In this document: positions 9,336-18,554 of the stretch, in pieces
Numbering within the stretch: position 1 is the stretch's first letter
Layout of the letters: each line of letters opens with the position of its first letter
DNA from: Phycisphaerae bacterium
GTDB lineage: Bacteria; Planctomycetota; Phycisphaerae; UBA1845; UTPLA1
DNA length: 64,000 nt
Direction: 5' to 3'
Assembly (NCBI GenBank): GCA_019636475.1
Contig: JAHBXN010000002.1
Location: forward strand, 434,001 to 498,000
Position numbers and translations under genes: made by a program
Notes under the pieces: model-generated
The model's database searches: none
The model's input: only the letters and a program-made list of their open reading frames with translations
Told to the model about the DNA's origin: nothing

Positions 9336-11936
9336 ATGCGCTTCGCTGCACCATTCCTGATCGCGTTACTCCTTCTCGGTGCAGTGGTACGCGCCGAGAC
9401 GCCGCAAACGGATACCGGACCCACGGCAGGCTCCCCATCCCTCGCGGACTTGGAAACTGCCGATACGGTCTCGCCATCGCCGACGCTTGATTCGACCCTC
9501 GGTTCGATCGCCGTACATCTCGGAGCCACCACGCAGCCAAATCCAACGACTCAGCCCGCGGAAGGCACGCCGGCAAGTGCGAACAAATCCTCGGCGCAGG
9601 AATTGGACGAATTCCTTCTGCTGGTCACGGGCAACAACACGCCGGAAGCGCGTGAACTGGGGGCGCGCAGCCTGCTTCGCAACGCCTCCGACGAAGCGGC
9701 ACGCCGATTGATCGATGTGTTGAAAGGTCCGAATGACACGCTTGCGAAGCAGGCCGTTTGCCGCGCGATTATCAACACGGAGCAGACGCCCTCCGCACTG
9801 CTCGATCCGCTTCTGAATTTGCTTGGGCGGAGTCCGCCGGAAGTTGCGCAATTGATCCCGCCGACGCTTCGCCGATTCGACTCAAGCGCTGTGATTCCTC
9901 GGCTTCGGGTTCTGGGCGGTGATGAAAAGCAGCCGATCGAATCTCGCGAGGCGGCGATTCGCACGCTGGGCTTGCTCGGGGAAGACTTGCAGGCCGTCGC
10001 AGCGTTGATTGACTTGCTCTCCGCCTCCGGCGAGTTCGTTCCCGTCATCGCGCTCGATGCCTTGTCCGACGCGGCCGGGGTGCGGTTTATCGACGCGGTG
10101 TCTGCCCGAACCTGGTGGGACACCCATCGTGAGAAAAAACCGCTTGACTGGCTTCGCGATGTGAACCAGCGTCGCCGCGATGAAATCCAGCGCATGCGAA
10201 TGGATCGTGAGGCGGTGCTTGGACGGCTGGTTTCGGCGCTGCGCGAGACATACACCCTGACGCCGGACGCCTCCCAACCGCAGAAGTTGCTCGGATTCCT
10301 TCGCGATGACTCGGCCGCCGTTCGCGGGCTGGGTCTCGACATTATCAACGGCCTGATTACCGACCGTCGCGAGATCAGTTCCGACATCAGGTCGCAAGTG
10401 CTCAAGATGGTCGGCGACACCAGTCCGGTTATTCGCCGTCGAGCGGCCGCACTGGTCGGCGACCTTCGTCCGCCCACCAGCGGCGAGCGGCTTTCAAATG
10501 CGCTGGCCGTCGAACTGGACCCGGTCGTGCGTTCAGCCCAGGTGACGGCGCTGGGTCGCCTTGACGACGCGGCGGTGATTCCCGCGCTCATTGCCCGCCT
10601 GGATGATCCGTCGCGAGTGGTCGTTGCCGAAGCCGCGACGGCACTCGGTCAGATCGCGCGGCGCGGCGGATCAGCTGGGGGAGCGGCTGGGAGCGTCATT
10701 GAGACACTGCTGAAGCGATTTGAGCGCGTCACGCCGGGCGATGACGAAATGGCTGAGCGATTCATCGAATCGATGGGCCGCATTGGCGCGGAGGAGTTTC
10801 GCCCCATCTTCATCGCGCAGATGGATGAGTCGCGGTCGGCCCGAGTGCGTAGTGCCGCGATCACGGCATACACTTCCTATCCCGGCAGCGCAGAGCAGAT
10901 TCGAAGTATCGCGACAGCCAAGGACCCGGAAGTGCGACTGGCCGTCGTACAGTCCCTCGGGCGGTGCGGTCGCAGCCGTGAGGATCTCGACGCGCTCGGT
11001 TACTGCATCGACGCGGCACAGGAGCCAATCGCGGCGGTCCGCGAGAAGGCGTGGGAGAGCTACCTTGTCGTTCTTCGCCGGCTGCCGATCCGCGAGCAAC
11101 TCGACCTTGCCGAGCGGTTCAATCGACCGAACGATATCGCCTCGCAGCGGCGGCGATCGGAGATTCTGCTCGCAATCAAGAACGCGAACGACCGGACCGA
11201 GCCGCTGCCCGCGGCGATGCGGCTAACCCTCCTCGATCGACTTGCATCGGCTCAGTCGGGCATCCGCGACTACGCCGGCGAAGCCAAATCACTGACCGAA
11301 GCGCTGCCGCTGACGGCGGATCTCGATGCGGCGGTCCGTGTCGATCTGCACGTGCGCCTCATCGAAGCCCTGCTGCATGCGGGTCAGGATGACAATGCCT
11401 TGGCACGATTCGGTGAGTTTGCGCAAGACGCTGCCGACGGACCGTTTCACTCCCGGCTTGCCGACGCCATTCTCCGCGAGGCCCGCGCGAGGCTCGACGC
11501 GGCCGACTCCGCCCCCGAATTTGTCCGCCTGTATGACCTGCTTCGGCTGGCCGAGTCACCCCTGCAACAGACCCTGCCGGATGCGGCCGCACGGCTCGCG
11601 GAAATTCGTGCAGGCGCCGATGAGGCTCGACGCGGCACGGTCAATCGCCTCCTCGACACACTCTCGACAGATGCCGATGCCGAAGTGCGGCTTCTGGCCT
11701 TCGGCCGCGACAGTGTGCTTCCGGAAATTGCGGCGCGGCTGTCGCGCGAGGGTGCATCGCGGCCGGCACCGGACGATGAGGCACGACTGATCGATCTGGC
11801 CCGCAAAATTGCGAAGGATTGGCCCGGCTACGCCGCCGGCGCGACCGAGACGGATCGTCGCGAGGCCGTCGAATTGCTCAAGGCGATCACCTCAGGGACG
11901 AATGTCGCCGCCCCCCCTGCGCCCAGCGGCCAGTAG
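9336..11936 (+). CDS. Exported HEAT-repeat protein
   Basis: 866 residues from the ATG at 9336, chosen because the protein then opens with a clean signal peptide (MRFAAPFLIALLLLGAVVRA). A longer form from TTG 9252, which has a better ribosome site, would carry 28 extra residues. After a Thr/Pro-rich linker (about 30-90) the rest is alpha-helical, with repeated HEAT-type units such as V-I-P-R-L-R-V-L, V-I-P-A-L-I-A-R-L-D-D and D-P-E-V-R-L-A-V-V-Q-S-L-G-R. HEAT solenoids are protein-binding scaffolds; no catalytic motif is seen. It is likely periplasmic. The partner is unknown and the neighbours give no clue. Confidence 0.75.
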   Translation: MRFAAPFLIALLLLGAVVRAETPQTDTGPTAGSPSLADLETADTVSPSPTLDSTLGSIAVHLGATTQPNPTTQPAEGTPASANKSSAQELDEFLLLVTGNNTPEARELGARSLLRNASDEAARRLIDVLKGPNDTLAKQAVCRAIINTEQTPSALLDPLLNLLGRSPPEVAQLIPPTLRRFDSSAVIPRLRVLGGDEKQPIESREAAIRTLGLLGEDLQAVAALIDLLSASGEFVPVIALDALSDAAGVRFIDAVSARTWWDTHREKKPLDWLRDVNQRRRDEIQRMRMDREAVLGRLVSALRETYTLTPDASQPQKLLGFLRDDSAAVRGLGLDIINGLITDRREISSDIRSQVLKMVGDTSPVIRRRAAALVGDLRPPTSGERLSNALAVELDPVVRSAQVTALGRLDDAAVIPALIARLDDPSRVVVAEAATALGQIARRGGSAGGAAGSVIETLLKRFERVTPGDDEMAERFIESMGRIGAEEFRPIFIAQMDESRSARVRSAAITAYTSYPGSAEQIRSIATAKDPEVRLAVVQSLGRCGRSREDLDALGYCIDAAQEPIAAVREKAWESYLVVLRRLPIREQLDLAERFNRPNDIASQRRRSEILLAIKNANDRTEPLPAAMRLTLLDRLASAQSGIRDYAGEAKSLTEALPLTADLDAAVRVDLHVRLIEALLHAGQDDNALARFGEFAQDAADGPFHSRLADAILREARARLDAADSAPEFVRLYDLLRLAESPLQQTLPDAAARLAEIRAGADEARRGTVNRLLDTLSTDADAEVRLLAFGRDSVLPEIAARLSREGASRPAPDDEARLIDLARKIAKDWPGYAAGATETDRREAVELLKAITSGTNVAAPPAPSGQ

Positions 11937-11968
11937 CAGTCCATCTCGAATTTCGGTGTCCGGCAGAC

Positions 11969-12568
11969 CTAATTGATCACCACTTCATGACAGTCCAGGC
12001 AGTTGGTCACACCCGGCTGATAGACCGTGTGGCCTTCCGGTTGAGGGTAAATCGGATCCTCCCCGATGTGACAGATAATGCACGCTTCGATGTCGTTGGT
12101 ATGCGTCTCACGCCGGTCGGCCGCAAAGCTCCGACGGAAGATTGACAAATCCAGCGAGCCGGTCGCCGTGCCGTTCGATTGCTCCACGGCCCCCAACGCC
12201 GCGAGTTGCTTTTCTTCTTCCCGACCGAAAAGCACAACCTCGCCCGCCGGATCATACTCGCCCGTGTCATAGAAACTGACGGCAAATTGCTGCTCTCGGC
12301 CGTCGTCATCCCGGATCAGCACGCGCCAATCGCCGCAACCGCAGGTCGCGAGCAGAAAATCCCCACGTTCAATGTTCAGGGCGTCGTAGGTCTTTCCAAA
12401 GAAAGGTCGCCCGTCGGCAATGCCACCGCTCACGCGCGAGTAACTGTCCGGCAACACAAGCGGCGCGAAAAACGAAAGGCCATCGCACGCCGGCAAACCC
12501 ATGAGCACCGTGAGCCAGATCAGACGCCCGGCTGCAAATCGGCGTGGTTGTCGCGTCTTTTTTATCAT
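11969..12568 (-). CDS. Lipoprotein with two C-terminal CxxCH motifs, possible dihaem cytochrome
   Basis: 199 residues. The N-terminus is basic and then hydrophobic, ending L-P-A-C-D (lipobox Cys28). A central beta-rich region carries an A-T-C-G-C-G-D pair of cysteines. The last 40 residues hold C-I-I-C-H (163-167) and C-L-D-C-H (190-194), each a covalent haem c attachment motif, so a small dihaem domain tethered to the membrane is plausible. It does not match a common cytochrome family that I recognise. It converges with the HEAT protein and no respiratory genes adjoin. Without spectroscopic or family support, haem binding remains an inference from the motifs. Confidence 0.65.
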   Translation of the reverse strand: MIKKTRQPRRFAAGRLIWLTVLMGLPACDGLSFFAPLVLPDSYSRVSGGIADGRPFFGKTYDALNIERGDFLLATCGCGDWRVLIRDDDGREQQFAVSFYDTGEYDPAGEVVLFGREEEKQLAALGAVEQSNGTATGSLDLSIFRRSFAADRRETHTNDIEACIICHIGEDPIYPQPEGHTVYQPGVTNCLDCHEVVIN

Positions 12569-13027
12569 CGTCAGACCATTCTATCCGGTCGGGCCCCCGA
12601 ATGTCGCCGCCTGAGCCAACGCGAGGCCGTGGCCAATTCCACCGGCCAAACCCGACGGAGTTCCAGCCACGTTGCGGCGCGGTTAGCGATTACTCATCAA
12701 TTTCCGATCTCGCAGCGTCCGAAATGGCGAAAAAACGGTAATCCCCATGGCGAACTGTCACCCGGGGTGTCGACGTACCATTTCAAGTCGATTCGGCGCA
12801 TAATATACGTCCAGGCGTTGCCGAATCCGCTCTTCCGCGGCGCTCGCGGTGAGAATCCGATGTCGTGGGCTGCCTCGTCAGGGGGTTGTATCCCTGCTGG
12901 TTTGATTCGGTTGGCGGCCGGCCTCGATGCCGATGCTCGATCGACGGCTTTGGGCGTCCGATGAAATGCGGATACACCGCGCTTCCGGAGTCTCAAAGCG
13001 CGACAACTTCTTCAGGAGCCAAACGTT
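12569..13027. other. Intergenic region upstream of glmS
   Basis: 459 bases without a credible gene. Open frames here run antisense or lack starts. A small hairpin CAGGG...CCCTG lies near 12880-12900 in the likely glmS leader. I saw no glmS ribozyme-like sequence and no clear promoter beyond a CATAAT at 12799-12804. Confidence 0.4.
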
Positions 13028-14854
13028 ATGTGCGGAATCGTCGCATACACCGGTTTTCGCGAAGCCCAGGCGCTTCTGATCGAGGGGATCAAGCGCCTCG
13101 AATACCGCGGGTATGACTCCGCAGGCATCGCCATGCAGCGCAATGGAAAGATCGTTGTCGAAAAGGCCGTCGGGCGCATTGCCAACCTTGAAAAGAGGCT
13201 TGTCGGCGCTGAACTCAAAGGCGTTTGCGGCATGGCGCACACCCGCTGGGCCACCCACGGTTCACCCAGCGACCTCAATGCGCACCCGCACCTCGACGCC
13301 ACTGGTCGCATCGCGCTGGTCCACAACGGCATCATCGAAAACTACCAGTCACTTCGCACGTACCTTGAGCATCGCGGCGTCGAATTCAGAAGCGAAACCG
13401 ATACTGAGGTGCTCGTTCAACTCATCGGGCATTTCTATAGCGGAGACATCGAGACCGCGGTCCGCACGGCGTTGCGCGATGTTCGCGGCACATATGGCAT
13501 TGCAGTGATCGCCGCGGATGAACCGGGCAAAATCATCGCCGCCCGAAAAGGCAGCCCGCTGATCATCGGCGTGGGCGATAACGAATACGTTGTCGCGTCC
13601 GACGCCGCCGCCATCATTCAGCACACGACCCAGGTCATCTACCTTTCCGACGGAGAAATGGCCGTCGTCTGGGAAGACGGATTCCGCACCACGACGCTTG
13701 ATGCCCTGCCGGTCACGAAGGAAGTCCAGGAACTGGAAATGACGCTCGAGGACATCGAGCTCGGCGGACATGAGCACTTCATGCTCAAGGAAATCCTCGA
13801 ACAGCCGGACGCGATCGCGGACTGCATGCGCGGCCGCGTCAATCTGGCCGAAGGCCGAGTTCACCTGGGCGGCATCGCCAGCTTCGCGCGGGAGCTGGTG
13901 CGCACGCAGCGCGTGGTGATCACCGGTTGTGGCACGGCCTGGCACGCCGGCCTCGTGGGCGAGTACCTCTTCGAGGACCTGGCCCGCATCCCGACGGAAG
14001 TCGAATATGCCAGTGAATTCCGATATCGCAATCCGATCATCGACCAGGGCACCGTGCTCATCGCAATGAGCCAGTCCGGCGAAACTGCTGACACACTCGC
14101 GGCACTCAGGGAGGCCAAGGAAAAAGGCGCCACCGTTCTCGGCATCGTCAATGCCGTCGGTTCCACCATCGCGCGCGAAACCGACGCCGGCGTCTATCTG
14201 CACGTCGGCCCGGAAATCGGCGTCGCAAGCACCAAGGCCTACATCGGCCAGGTGCTTGTCCTTACGATGATGGCTCTGTATCTCGGACGACGGCGCAACC
14301 TTTCACAAAACGCGCTGCAGTTCTATCTCGAAGCACTCGCATCCATTCCCGAAAAAGTGCGTTCCATCACGGCGCAGTCCGATGAGATCCGGGAAGTCGC
14401 CGACCGCTACAAGGATGCCGAAAACTGGCTCTACCTCGGACGCGGTTACAACTACCCGACGGCTCTCGAAGGCGCTTTGAAGCTGAAGGAAATCTCCTAC
14501 ATTCACGCCGAAGGCATGCCGGCCGCCGAAATGAAGCACGGGCCCATCGCACTGATCACCAAGGACATGCCCGTCGTTTTCATCGCCACGAAGAACAGCC
14601 AGTACGACAAGGTCGTCAGTAACATCGAAGAAGTCCGCGCCCGCAAAGGACGCGTCATTGCCGTGGCGACTGAGGGAGACACGGAAATCGCCGGTCTGGC
14701 GGAACACGTGTTCTACGTCCCCGAGGTGCCGGAACCGCTCCAGCCGATCGTCAGCATCATTCCGCTCCAACTGCTGGCCTATCATGCCGCCGTCCTGCGC
14801 GGGTGCGACGTGGACAAGCCGCGAAACCTCGCCAAGAGCGTGACCGTGGAGTAA
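13028..14854 (+). CDS. glmS: Glutamine--fructose-6-phosphate aminotransferase (isomerizing)
   Basis: 608 residues, full length, with AGGAG before the ATG. It makes glucosamine-6-phosphate, the first step to UDP-GlcNAc for cell-envelope polymers. The N-terminal nucleophile amidotransferase domain starts M-C-G-I-V with Cys2 as catalytic residue, followed by H-T-R-W-A-T-H-G and H-N-G-I-I-E-N-Y. The two SIS isomerase domains hold S-Q-S-G-E-T-A-D-T, S-T-K-A-Y-I-G-Q-V and K-L-K-E-I-S-Y-I-H-A-E. The C-terminus K-S-V-T-V-E is canonical. The gene stands alone, without glmM or glmU next to it. Confidence 0.97.
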   Translation: MCGIVAYTGFREAQALLIEGIKRLEYRGYDSAGIAMQRNGKIVVEKAVGRIANLEKRLVGAELKGVCGMAHTRWATHGSPSDLNAHPHLDATGRIALVHNGIIENYQSLRTYLEHRGVEFRSETDTEVLVQLIGHFYSGDIETAVRTALRDVRGTYGIAVIAADEPGKIIAARKGSPLIIGVGDNEYVVASDAAAIIQHTTQVIYLSDGEMAVVWEDGFRTTTLDALPVTKEVQELEMTLEDIELGGHEHFMLKEILEQPDAIADCMRGRVNLAEGRVHLGGIASFARELVRTQRVVITGCGTAWHAGLVGEYLFEDLARIPTEVEYASEFRYRNPIIDQGTVLIAMSQSGETADTLAALREAKEKGATVLGIVNAVGSTIARETDAGVYLHVGPEIGVASTKAYIGQVLVLTMMALYLGRRRNLSQNALQFYLEALASIPEKVRSITAQSDEIREVADRYKDAENWLYLGRGYNYPTALEGALKLKEISYIHAEGMPAAEMKHGPIALITKDMPVVFIATKNSQYDKVVSNIEEVRARKGRVIAVATEGDTEIAGLAEHVFYVPEVPEPLQPIVSIIPLQLLAYHAAVLRGCDVDKPRNLAKSVTVE

Positions 14855-14928
14855 CCCGCCGCGTGCCCCGGCCGGGATCAACACCCGTCGCGGGGCCATC
14901 GTGACATGCGATCGCGCGGGCATCGGAC

Positions 14929-14934
14929 TATAAT
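14929..14934 (+). promoter_or_regulatory. Perfect -10 hexamer (TATAAT) before the aldehyde dehydrogenase gene
   Basis: TATAAT lies 68 bases before the ATG at 15002. The best upstream match, GTGACA at 14901-14906, is 22 bases away, which is too far for a normal spacer, so only the -10 element is convincing. Confidence 0.35.
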
Positions 14935-15001
14935 GAGGCCCGGCGGCCCGGACATCGCGCGCGGCGCGCCGTGCCGCATCACCCAAACTGAATCGCTCGT
15001 C

Positions 15002-16477
15002 ATGCTACACATTCCGATACTACGCAACGGAAGACCATACAGCTCCGTCGATTCTGTCGAGATCGTCCATCATGCCACTGGTGAGCCGGTCGCCCGCGTG
15101 TCGCAGGCCAATAGCGGCATGCTCAGCCGGGACATCGCCTGCATGGACCACGGCGTGCTCGATGCCTTCAGCGTCACAGCATTGATGGACATGACCCGAC
15201 GCGCCGGCGACCTTTTCATGACCGCCGATCTGCCTCTGGGCGATGGAAAACAATCGTTCGACGACTACATCACGCAATTGTCCGCCACCACTGGCATGCC
15301 GATCAGCTATTGCCGCTCCAACGCGGGCAAGATTCATCGCATGTTTGCGGAAATCGATACAGTCGTGAAAGGGCTCACGCGCGGCTTTCCGCTGGAGATT
15401 CTGGACACCGGTCACGGACAGGTCGCAGGCCATACGCTCAGCTTCTTCCGGGTTGCGAACTGTCTCGGGGCGGTGCTGCCGAGCAACTCTCCCGGTGTTC
15501 ATTCACTCTGGATTCCGGCGATTGCATTGAAAACGCCCGTCGTCCTCAAGCCGGGCCGAGAGGAGCCCTGGTCGCCTTACCGGATCATCCAGGCATTCAT
15601 CGCCGCGGGGATTCCTGAAGACGCCTTCGGGTTTTACCCGACGGACCATGCCGGAGCGGCGGAACTGCTGCGGTGTTGCGAACGCTCAATGCTCTTCGGC
15701 GGCAGCGACACAACCCGGCCCTACGAAAACGACCCGCGCGTCGAATTGCACGGGCCCGGATACAGCAAGATCATCCTCGGCCCCGATGCCGCGGACGACT
15801 GGGAGAAGTACATCGACATCATGGCCCAGTCGATCGCCGCGAACGGCGGTCGATCGTGCATCAATGCGTCGGGAGTGTGGACGCCAAGAAATGGACGTGT
15901 CATCGCCGAGGCACTTTCCGATCGACTGGCGAAGGCGGAAGCGCTGCCGGCCGAGGACCCCCGCGCCGAAATTGCGGCATTCGCCAATCCGCGCATGGCG
16001 GAGATGATCTCGCTCTCCATTGATTCGCAGCTTAAGAACGGCGCGATCGACGTGACGGCCGCAAAACGCGGCGGGCCGCGACTCGTTCAGAAGGGGCGTC
16101 TTGCATGGCTGCTGCCGACGATCGTGTGGATTGAGCCGGGGACGCCGGCGTCGGGTGCATCGTCAAGCGCCGCGGTCGATCTCCAGGATGAACCATCATG
16201 GAAACATCCGCTCGCCAACAAAGAGTTTCTCTTCCCGTTCGCAGCGGTGGTTGAATGCCCTGCTCAGGTCATTCCCGAGGCGATCGGGGATACGCTGGTG
16301 GGGACAGTGATTTCGCGGGACCCGGCATTTCTTCGTGCCATGCGTTCGACACCGCATATTGACCGGCTGAACCTCGGGCCAATTCCGACCTACCAGTTGA
16401 GCTGGGATCAGCCTCACGAGGGAAACCTGTTCGAACATCTCTACCGGCAGCGGGCGTTTCAGGCAATTCTGGCGTAA
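15002..16477 (+). CDS. Aldehyde dehydrogenase superfamily protein
   Basis: 491 residues from the ATG at 15002; the frame is open to 14906, but the extension looks non-coding and overlaps the TATAAT. Core aldehyde dehydrogenase residues can be matched: the Asn of L-P-S-N-S-P-G, Lys of V-V-L-K-P-G-R-E-E-P, Glu of V-E-L-H-G-P-G and the catalytic Cys of G-G-R-S-C-I-N-A-S-G. The surrounding sequence is divergent from the common betaine, succinate or CoA-acylating types, and the first 120 residues are unlike the usual N-terminal segment, so the substrate is unknown. It follows glmS by 147 bases with its own probable promoter. Confidence 0.8.
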   Translation: MLHIPILRNGRPYSSVDSVEIVHHATGEPVARVSQANSGMLSRDIACMDHGVLDAFSVTALMDMTRRAGDLFMTADLPLGDGKQSFDDYITQLSATTGMPISYCRSNAGKIHRMFAEIDTVVKGLTRGFPLEILDTGHGQVAGHTLSFFRVANCLGAVLPSNSPGVHSLWIPAIALKTPVVLKPGREEPWSPYRIIQAFIAAGIPEDAFGFYPTDHAGAAELLRCCERSMLFGGSDTTRPYENDPRVELHGPGYSKIILGPDAADDWEKYIDIMAQSIAANGGRSCINASGVWTPRNGRVIAEALSDRLAKAEALPAEDPRAEIAAFANPRMAEMISLSIDSQLKNGAIDVTAAKRGGPRLVQKGRLAWLLPTIVWIEPGTPASGASSSAAVDLQDEPSWKHPLANKEFLFPFAAVVECPAQVIPEAIGDTLVGTVISRDPAFLRAMRSTPHIDRLNLGPIPTYQLSWDQPHEGNLFEHLYRQRAFQAILA

Positions 16478-16524
16478 GCGCCGGATCGCGGGCGGTCGGG
16501 GCTGGATTACGGTGTGCGTTGAGA

Positions 16525-17016
16525 TCACGAACTGGGCCTGTGAAGGCGGTAGCTAATGAGTAGAGCGACTATCAATATGATGAGCGCTCCGTTGCGAACA
16601 AGCGACTCCTGAATGGTCAATCTGGAGAATGGGCCCATACACCCGCATTTCTCGCTCCATCCGACTGATTGGCCGAGTTGAACCAGCATGGCAGAGAACA
16701 GGATCAGGCAGATTAGCGTGAACCAGGAAGCCACACGCGGGAACCTGCCAGTTGCAAGCCAGCAGCCAAGAATGACTTCAAAAATTGCGATTGAATAGGC
16801 AACGACCGGGGACGCGTCCCACCCCAGCGCGCCAAACGCCGCCATAATCTGACCCGGGCCGTAATAGAGTTTCTGAGTTCCCGCGACAACAAAAATGAGG
16901 GCCACTGCGGACTGTCCGATGAGAAATGCGGCCGGGAAGAATTTGCCCAACAAGGCGTATCTTGATGCCGTTTTCACGGCACTGGCGCCGATCGACCATG
17001 TCGGAGACGGGCTCAT
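16525..17016 (-). CDS. MauE/DoxX-family redox-associated membrane protein
   Basis: 163 residues from the ATG at 17016, chosen because it overlaps the stop of the upstream gene as ATGA, a sign of translational coupling; a longer frame begins at 17043. Four hydrophobic segments are visible. Family hallmarks are the F-V-V-A-G-T-Q-K-L-Y-Y stretch in the first helix and, between helices 3 and 4, the cysteine pair in E-K-C-G-C-M-G. MauE-type proteins supply or remove reducing power for disulfide chemistry outside the cytoplasm (known for methylamine dehydrogenase maturation). Being coupled to a 12-cysteine exported protein two genes upstream makes a disulfide-handling role likely here (inference). 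Confidence 0.75.
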   Translation of the reverse strand: MSPSPTWSIGASAVKTASRYALLGKFFPAAFLIGQSAVALIFVVAGTQKLYYGPGQIMAAFGALGWDASPVVAYSIAIFEVILGCWLATGRFPRVASWFTLICLILFSAMLVQLGQSVGWSEKCGCMGPFSRLTIQESLVRNGALIILIVALLISYRLHRPSS

Positions 17017-18119
17017 CGCCGTCGCCCACGCTGCGCTACCCATACTGAACAGGCGCGGAATCCAAGAACCACGGCGACAATAAAGACACCGATATATGTA
17101 GCGGCCATTCCCGGCTTCTGTCGGCCTGGCGGTGGTGTCGAGGGCTGGGACATTGCATAAGCCGGCACTTCATGCAACTGACCGGCGGAGTCCGCTTCAA
17201 AGGCGATCTGACGTCCGCCGTGCAACTCCGTTCGATTATCCAGGACGAGTGAATTCGGCGGAAACTGAAACTGCATTGCCTCGGGGGACGGGACGCCGTA
17301 CACGAAAGATTCGGTTCGAAGTTCGCTTCGCCGAATCAATGAGCCGTTATTATCGCGTAATTCGATTTCGGCCAGACGCGGAACGACGCGACCCGCAGCG
17401 TCCCTTCCGTAATAAATGGACCCGCTTGCCCGATTATCGCCTGATCTCCAGTTCGTGATGGAAAAATCGAACGCCGCTGACAATGTCATATTTATGACAC
17501 TTATCCCGTCTGCGGCAATCCTGATCAGGCAATCGCCATCATTTCCATCCCAGAAACCCCGAATCTGAAAACGATCATCTCCCCGGAATGTCCCAAGGCC
17601 CTTCTTTGAACCAGGGATGAGCCAATCTGCCGGACTCTTCGAACGAAGCAGGCCGGGACGTAAGATGGCGGCCTGACGGGTGCGACACAGGAAATCGATC
17701 TGTCTTTCAGCGTCCTTCACGATGACGAAGTCCTCGTATTCGTGCCGCATCAACTCCTCTGGAATGTCGAAGGCGGCATCCAGTCGCTCGCGCTGTCCGT
17801 CTCGCCACCATCGCATCGTGCCGGTCATGTGGCCGTTGTTGTAGGCGAGGTGCGGGACGGACTGAATCGATTCCATCGAGAACCGTTCGAGATTCTCGTG
17901 GAAAGTCAGTGAGAATTCGGCACTCAGTGCATCGAACTGACTCTGCGTTGCGGTCGCCTGATCGAGAATGGCTTCAAGTTCGTCAGCCGCAATCGCCATG
18001 ACTTCGGGGTTTTGAGCATTCGGGCCATCCATTCGATTGCCCTCTTGTCCGATAGCGATCGGTGCCACAGCGCACAGCGATACACCAACTATTATGCTTG
18101 TGTGAGTTCGCGTTAACAT
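17013..18119 (-). CDS. Exported LolA-like protein with C-terminal membrane anchor, unknown function
   Basis: 368 residues, start ATG 18119 with AAGGAG 7 bases upstream. A signal peptide covers about residues 1-24 (ending I-A-I-G-Q). The body looks like a half-barrel beta sheet of the LolA/LolB or DUF2092 kind (residues about 50-300: repeated hydrophobic/aromatic strands, W-W-R-D-G-Q-R-E-R-L). This is a weak structural guess. A single transmembrane helix near residues 340-357 (I-G-V-F-I-V-A-V-V-L-G-F) ends in R-G-R-R-R, so most of the protein would face the periplasm. It sits between the cysteine-rich gene (48 bases away) and the MauE-like gene (4-base overlap). Confidence 0.65.
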   Translation of the reverse strand: MLTRTHTSIIVGVSLCAVAPIAIGQEGNRMDGPNAQNPEVMAIAADELEAILDQATATQSQFDALSAEFSLTFHENLERFSMESIQSVPHLAYNNGHMTGTMRWWRDGQRERLDAAFDIPEELMRHEYEDFVIVKDAERQIDFLCRTRQAAILRPGLLRSKSPADWLIPGSKKGLGTFRGDDRFQIRGFWDGNDGDCLIRIAADGISVINMTLSAAFDFSITNWRSGDNRASGSIYYGRDAAGRVVPRLAEIELRDNNGSLIRRSELRTESFVYGVPSPEAMQFQFPPNSLVLDNRTELHGGRQIAFEADSAGQLHEVPAYAMSQPSTPPPGRQKPGMAATYIGVFIVAVVLGFRACSVWVAQRGRRR

Positions 18120-18167
18120 TGGTTCTCTCCTTCAAGCGGGGTATGCCGCGCGGCGGCACCCTGGACA

Positions 18168-18554
18168 TCACCAACATCCCTGCACATACACCTGATATTC
18201 GTTGCAATAGTCCTCACATGTCCCGCAGAAGAAATCGGTGACATAATAGTCTCGATAGCACATCATATTCTGCCGAAAGCAGGTGGTTGGGTAGGAGATG
18301 CACAGTTTAAACGGGAAATTATGCCCTTCTTTACAACCCGACACTCCCCCTTTCACACACTCATAGCCAATCGATTCGACGCAGATAAATGTGGCATCGC
18401 ATCCCCAATAGACAGTCTTGCCGCATTTACCTGCAATCAACTCACCTCGTGCCACGCCACAGACATCCACCATGACCAGTCCGACTGCCACAATGAAAAT
18501 CAACAGCGAACTCATGAATTCCCGCAGAGTGGCTGCTCGTGGTTCTAATCGCAC
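18168..18554 (-). CDS. Small exported cysteine-rich protein, 12 Cys in the mature part
   Basis: 128 residues from the GTG at 18554, with a perfect AGGAGG 5 bases upstream; ATG at 18515 is a second in-frame start that begins right at the signal sequence. The signal peptide runs to about G-V-A-R-G (residue 37). The remaining 91 residues hold 12 cysteines, many Tyr and Phe, and end in C-W; no known domain is recognised. An even number of cysteines in an exported protein suggests six disulfides. It is first in a minus-strand set with a LolA-like protein and a MauE/DoxX protein. Base composition is lower in GC than flanking genes, which may mean transfer. A toxin, adhesin or enzyme subunit are all possible. 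Confidence 0.7.
   Translation of the reverse strand: MRLEPRAATLREFMSSLLIFIVAVGLVMVDVCGVARGELIAGKCGKTVYWGCDATFICVESIGYECVKGGVSGCKEGHNFPFKLCISYPTTCFRQNMMCYRDYYVTDFFCGTCEDYCNEYQVYVQGCW

Noticed and set aside
12179-12964. 261-residue plus-strand frame between the dihaem lipoprotein and glmS
   Set aside because: Overlaps the lipoprotein gene in antisense and has no ribosome site, signal or motif.
13028-13090. glmS ribozyme in the leader
   Set aside because: The leader lacks the expected core; only a small hairpin is present.
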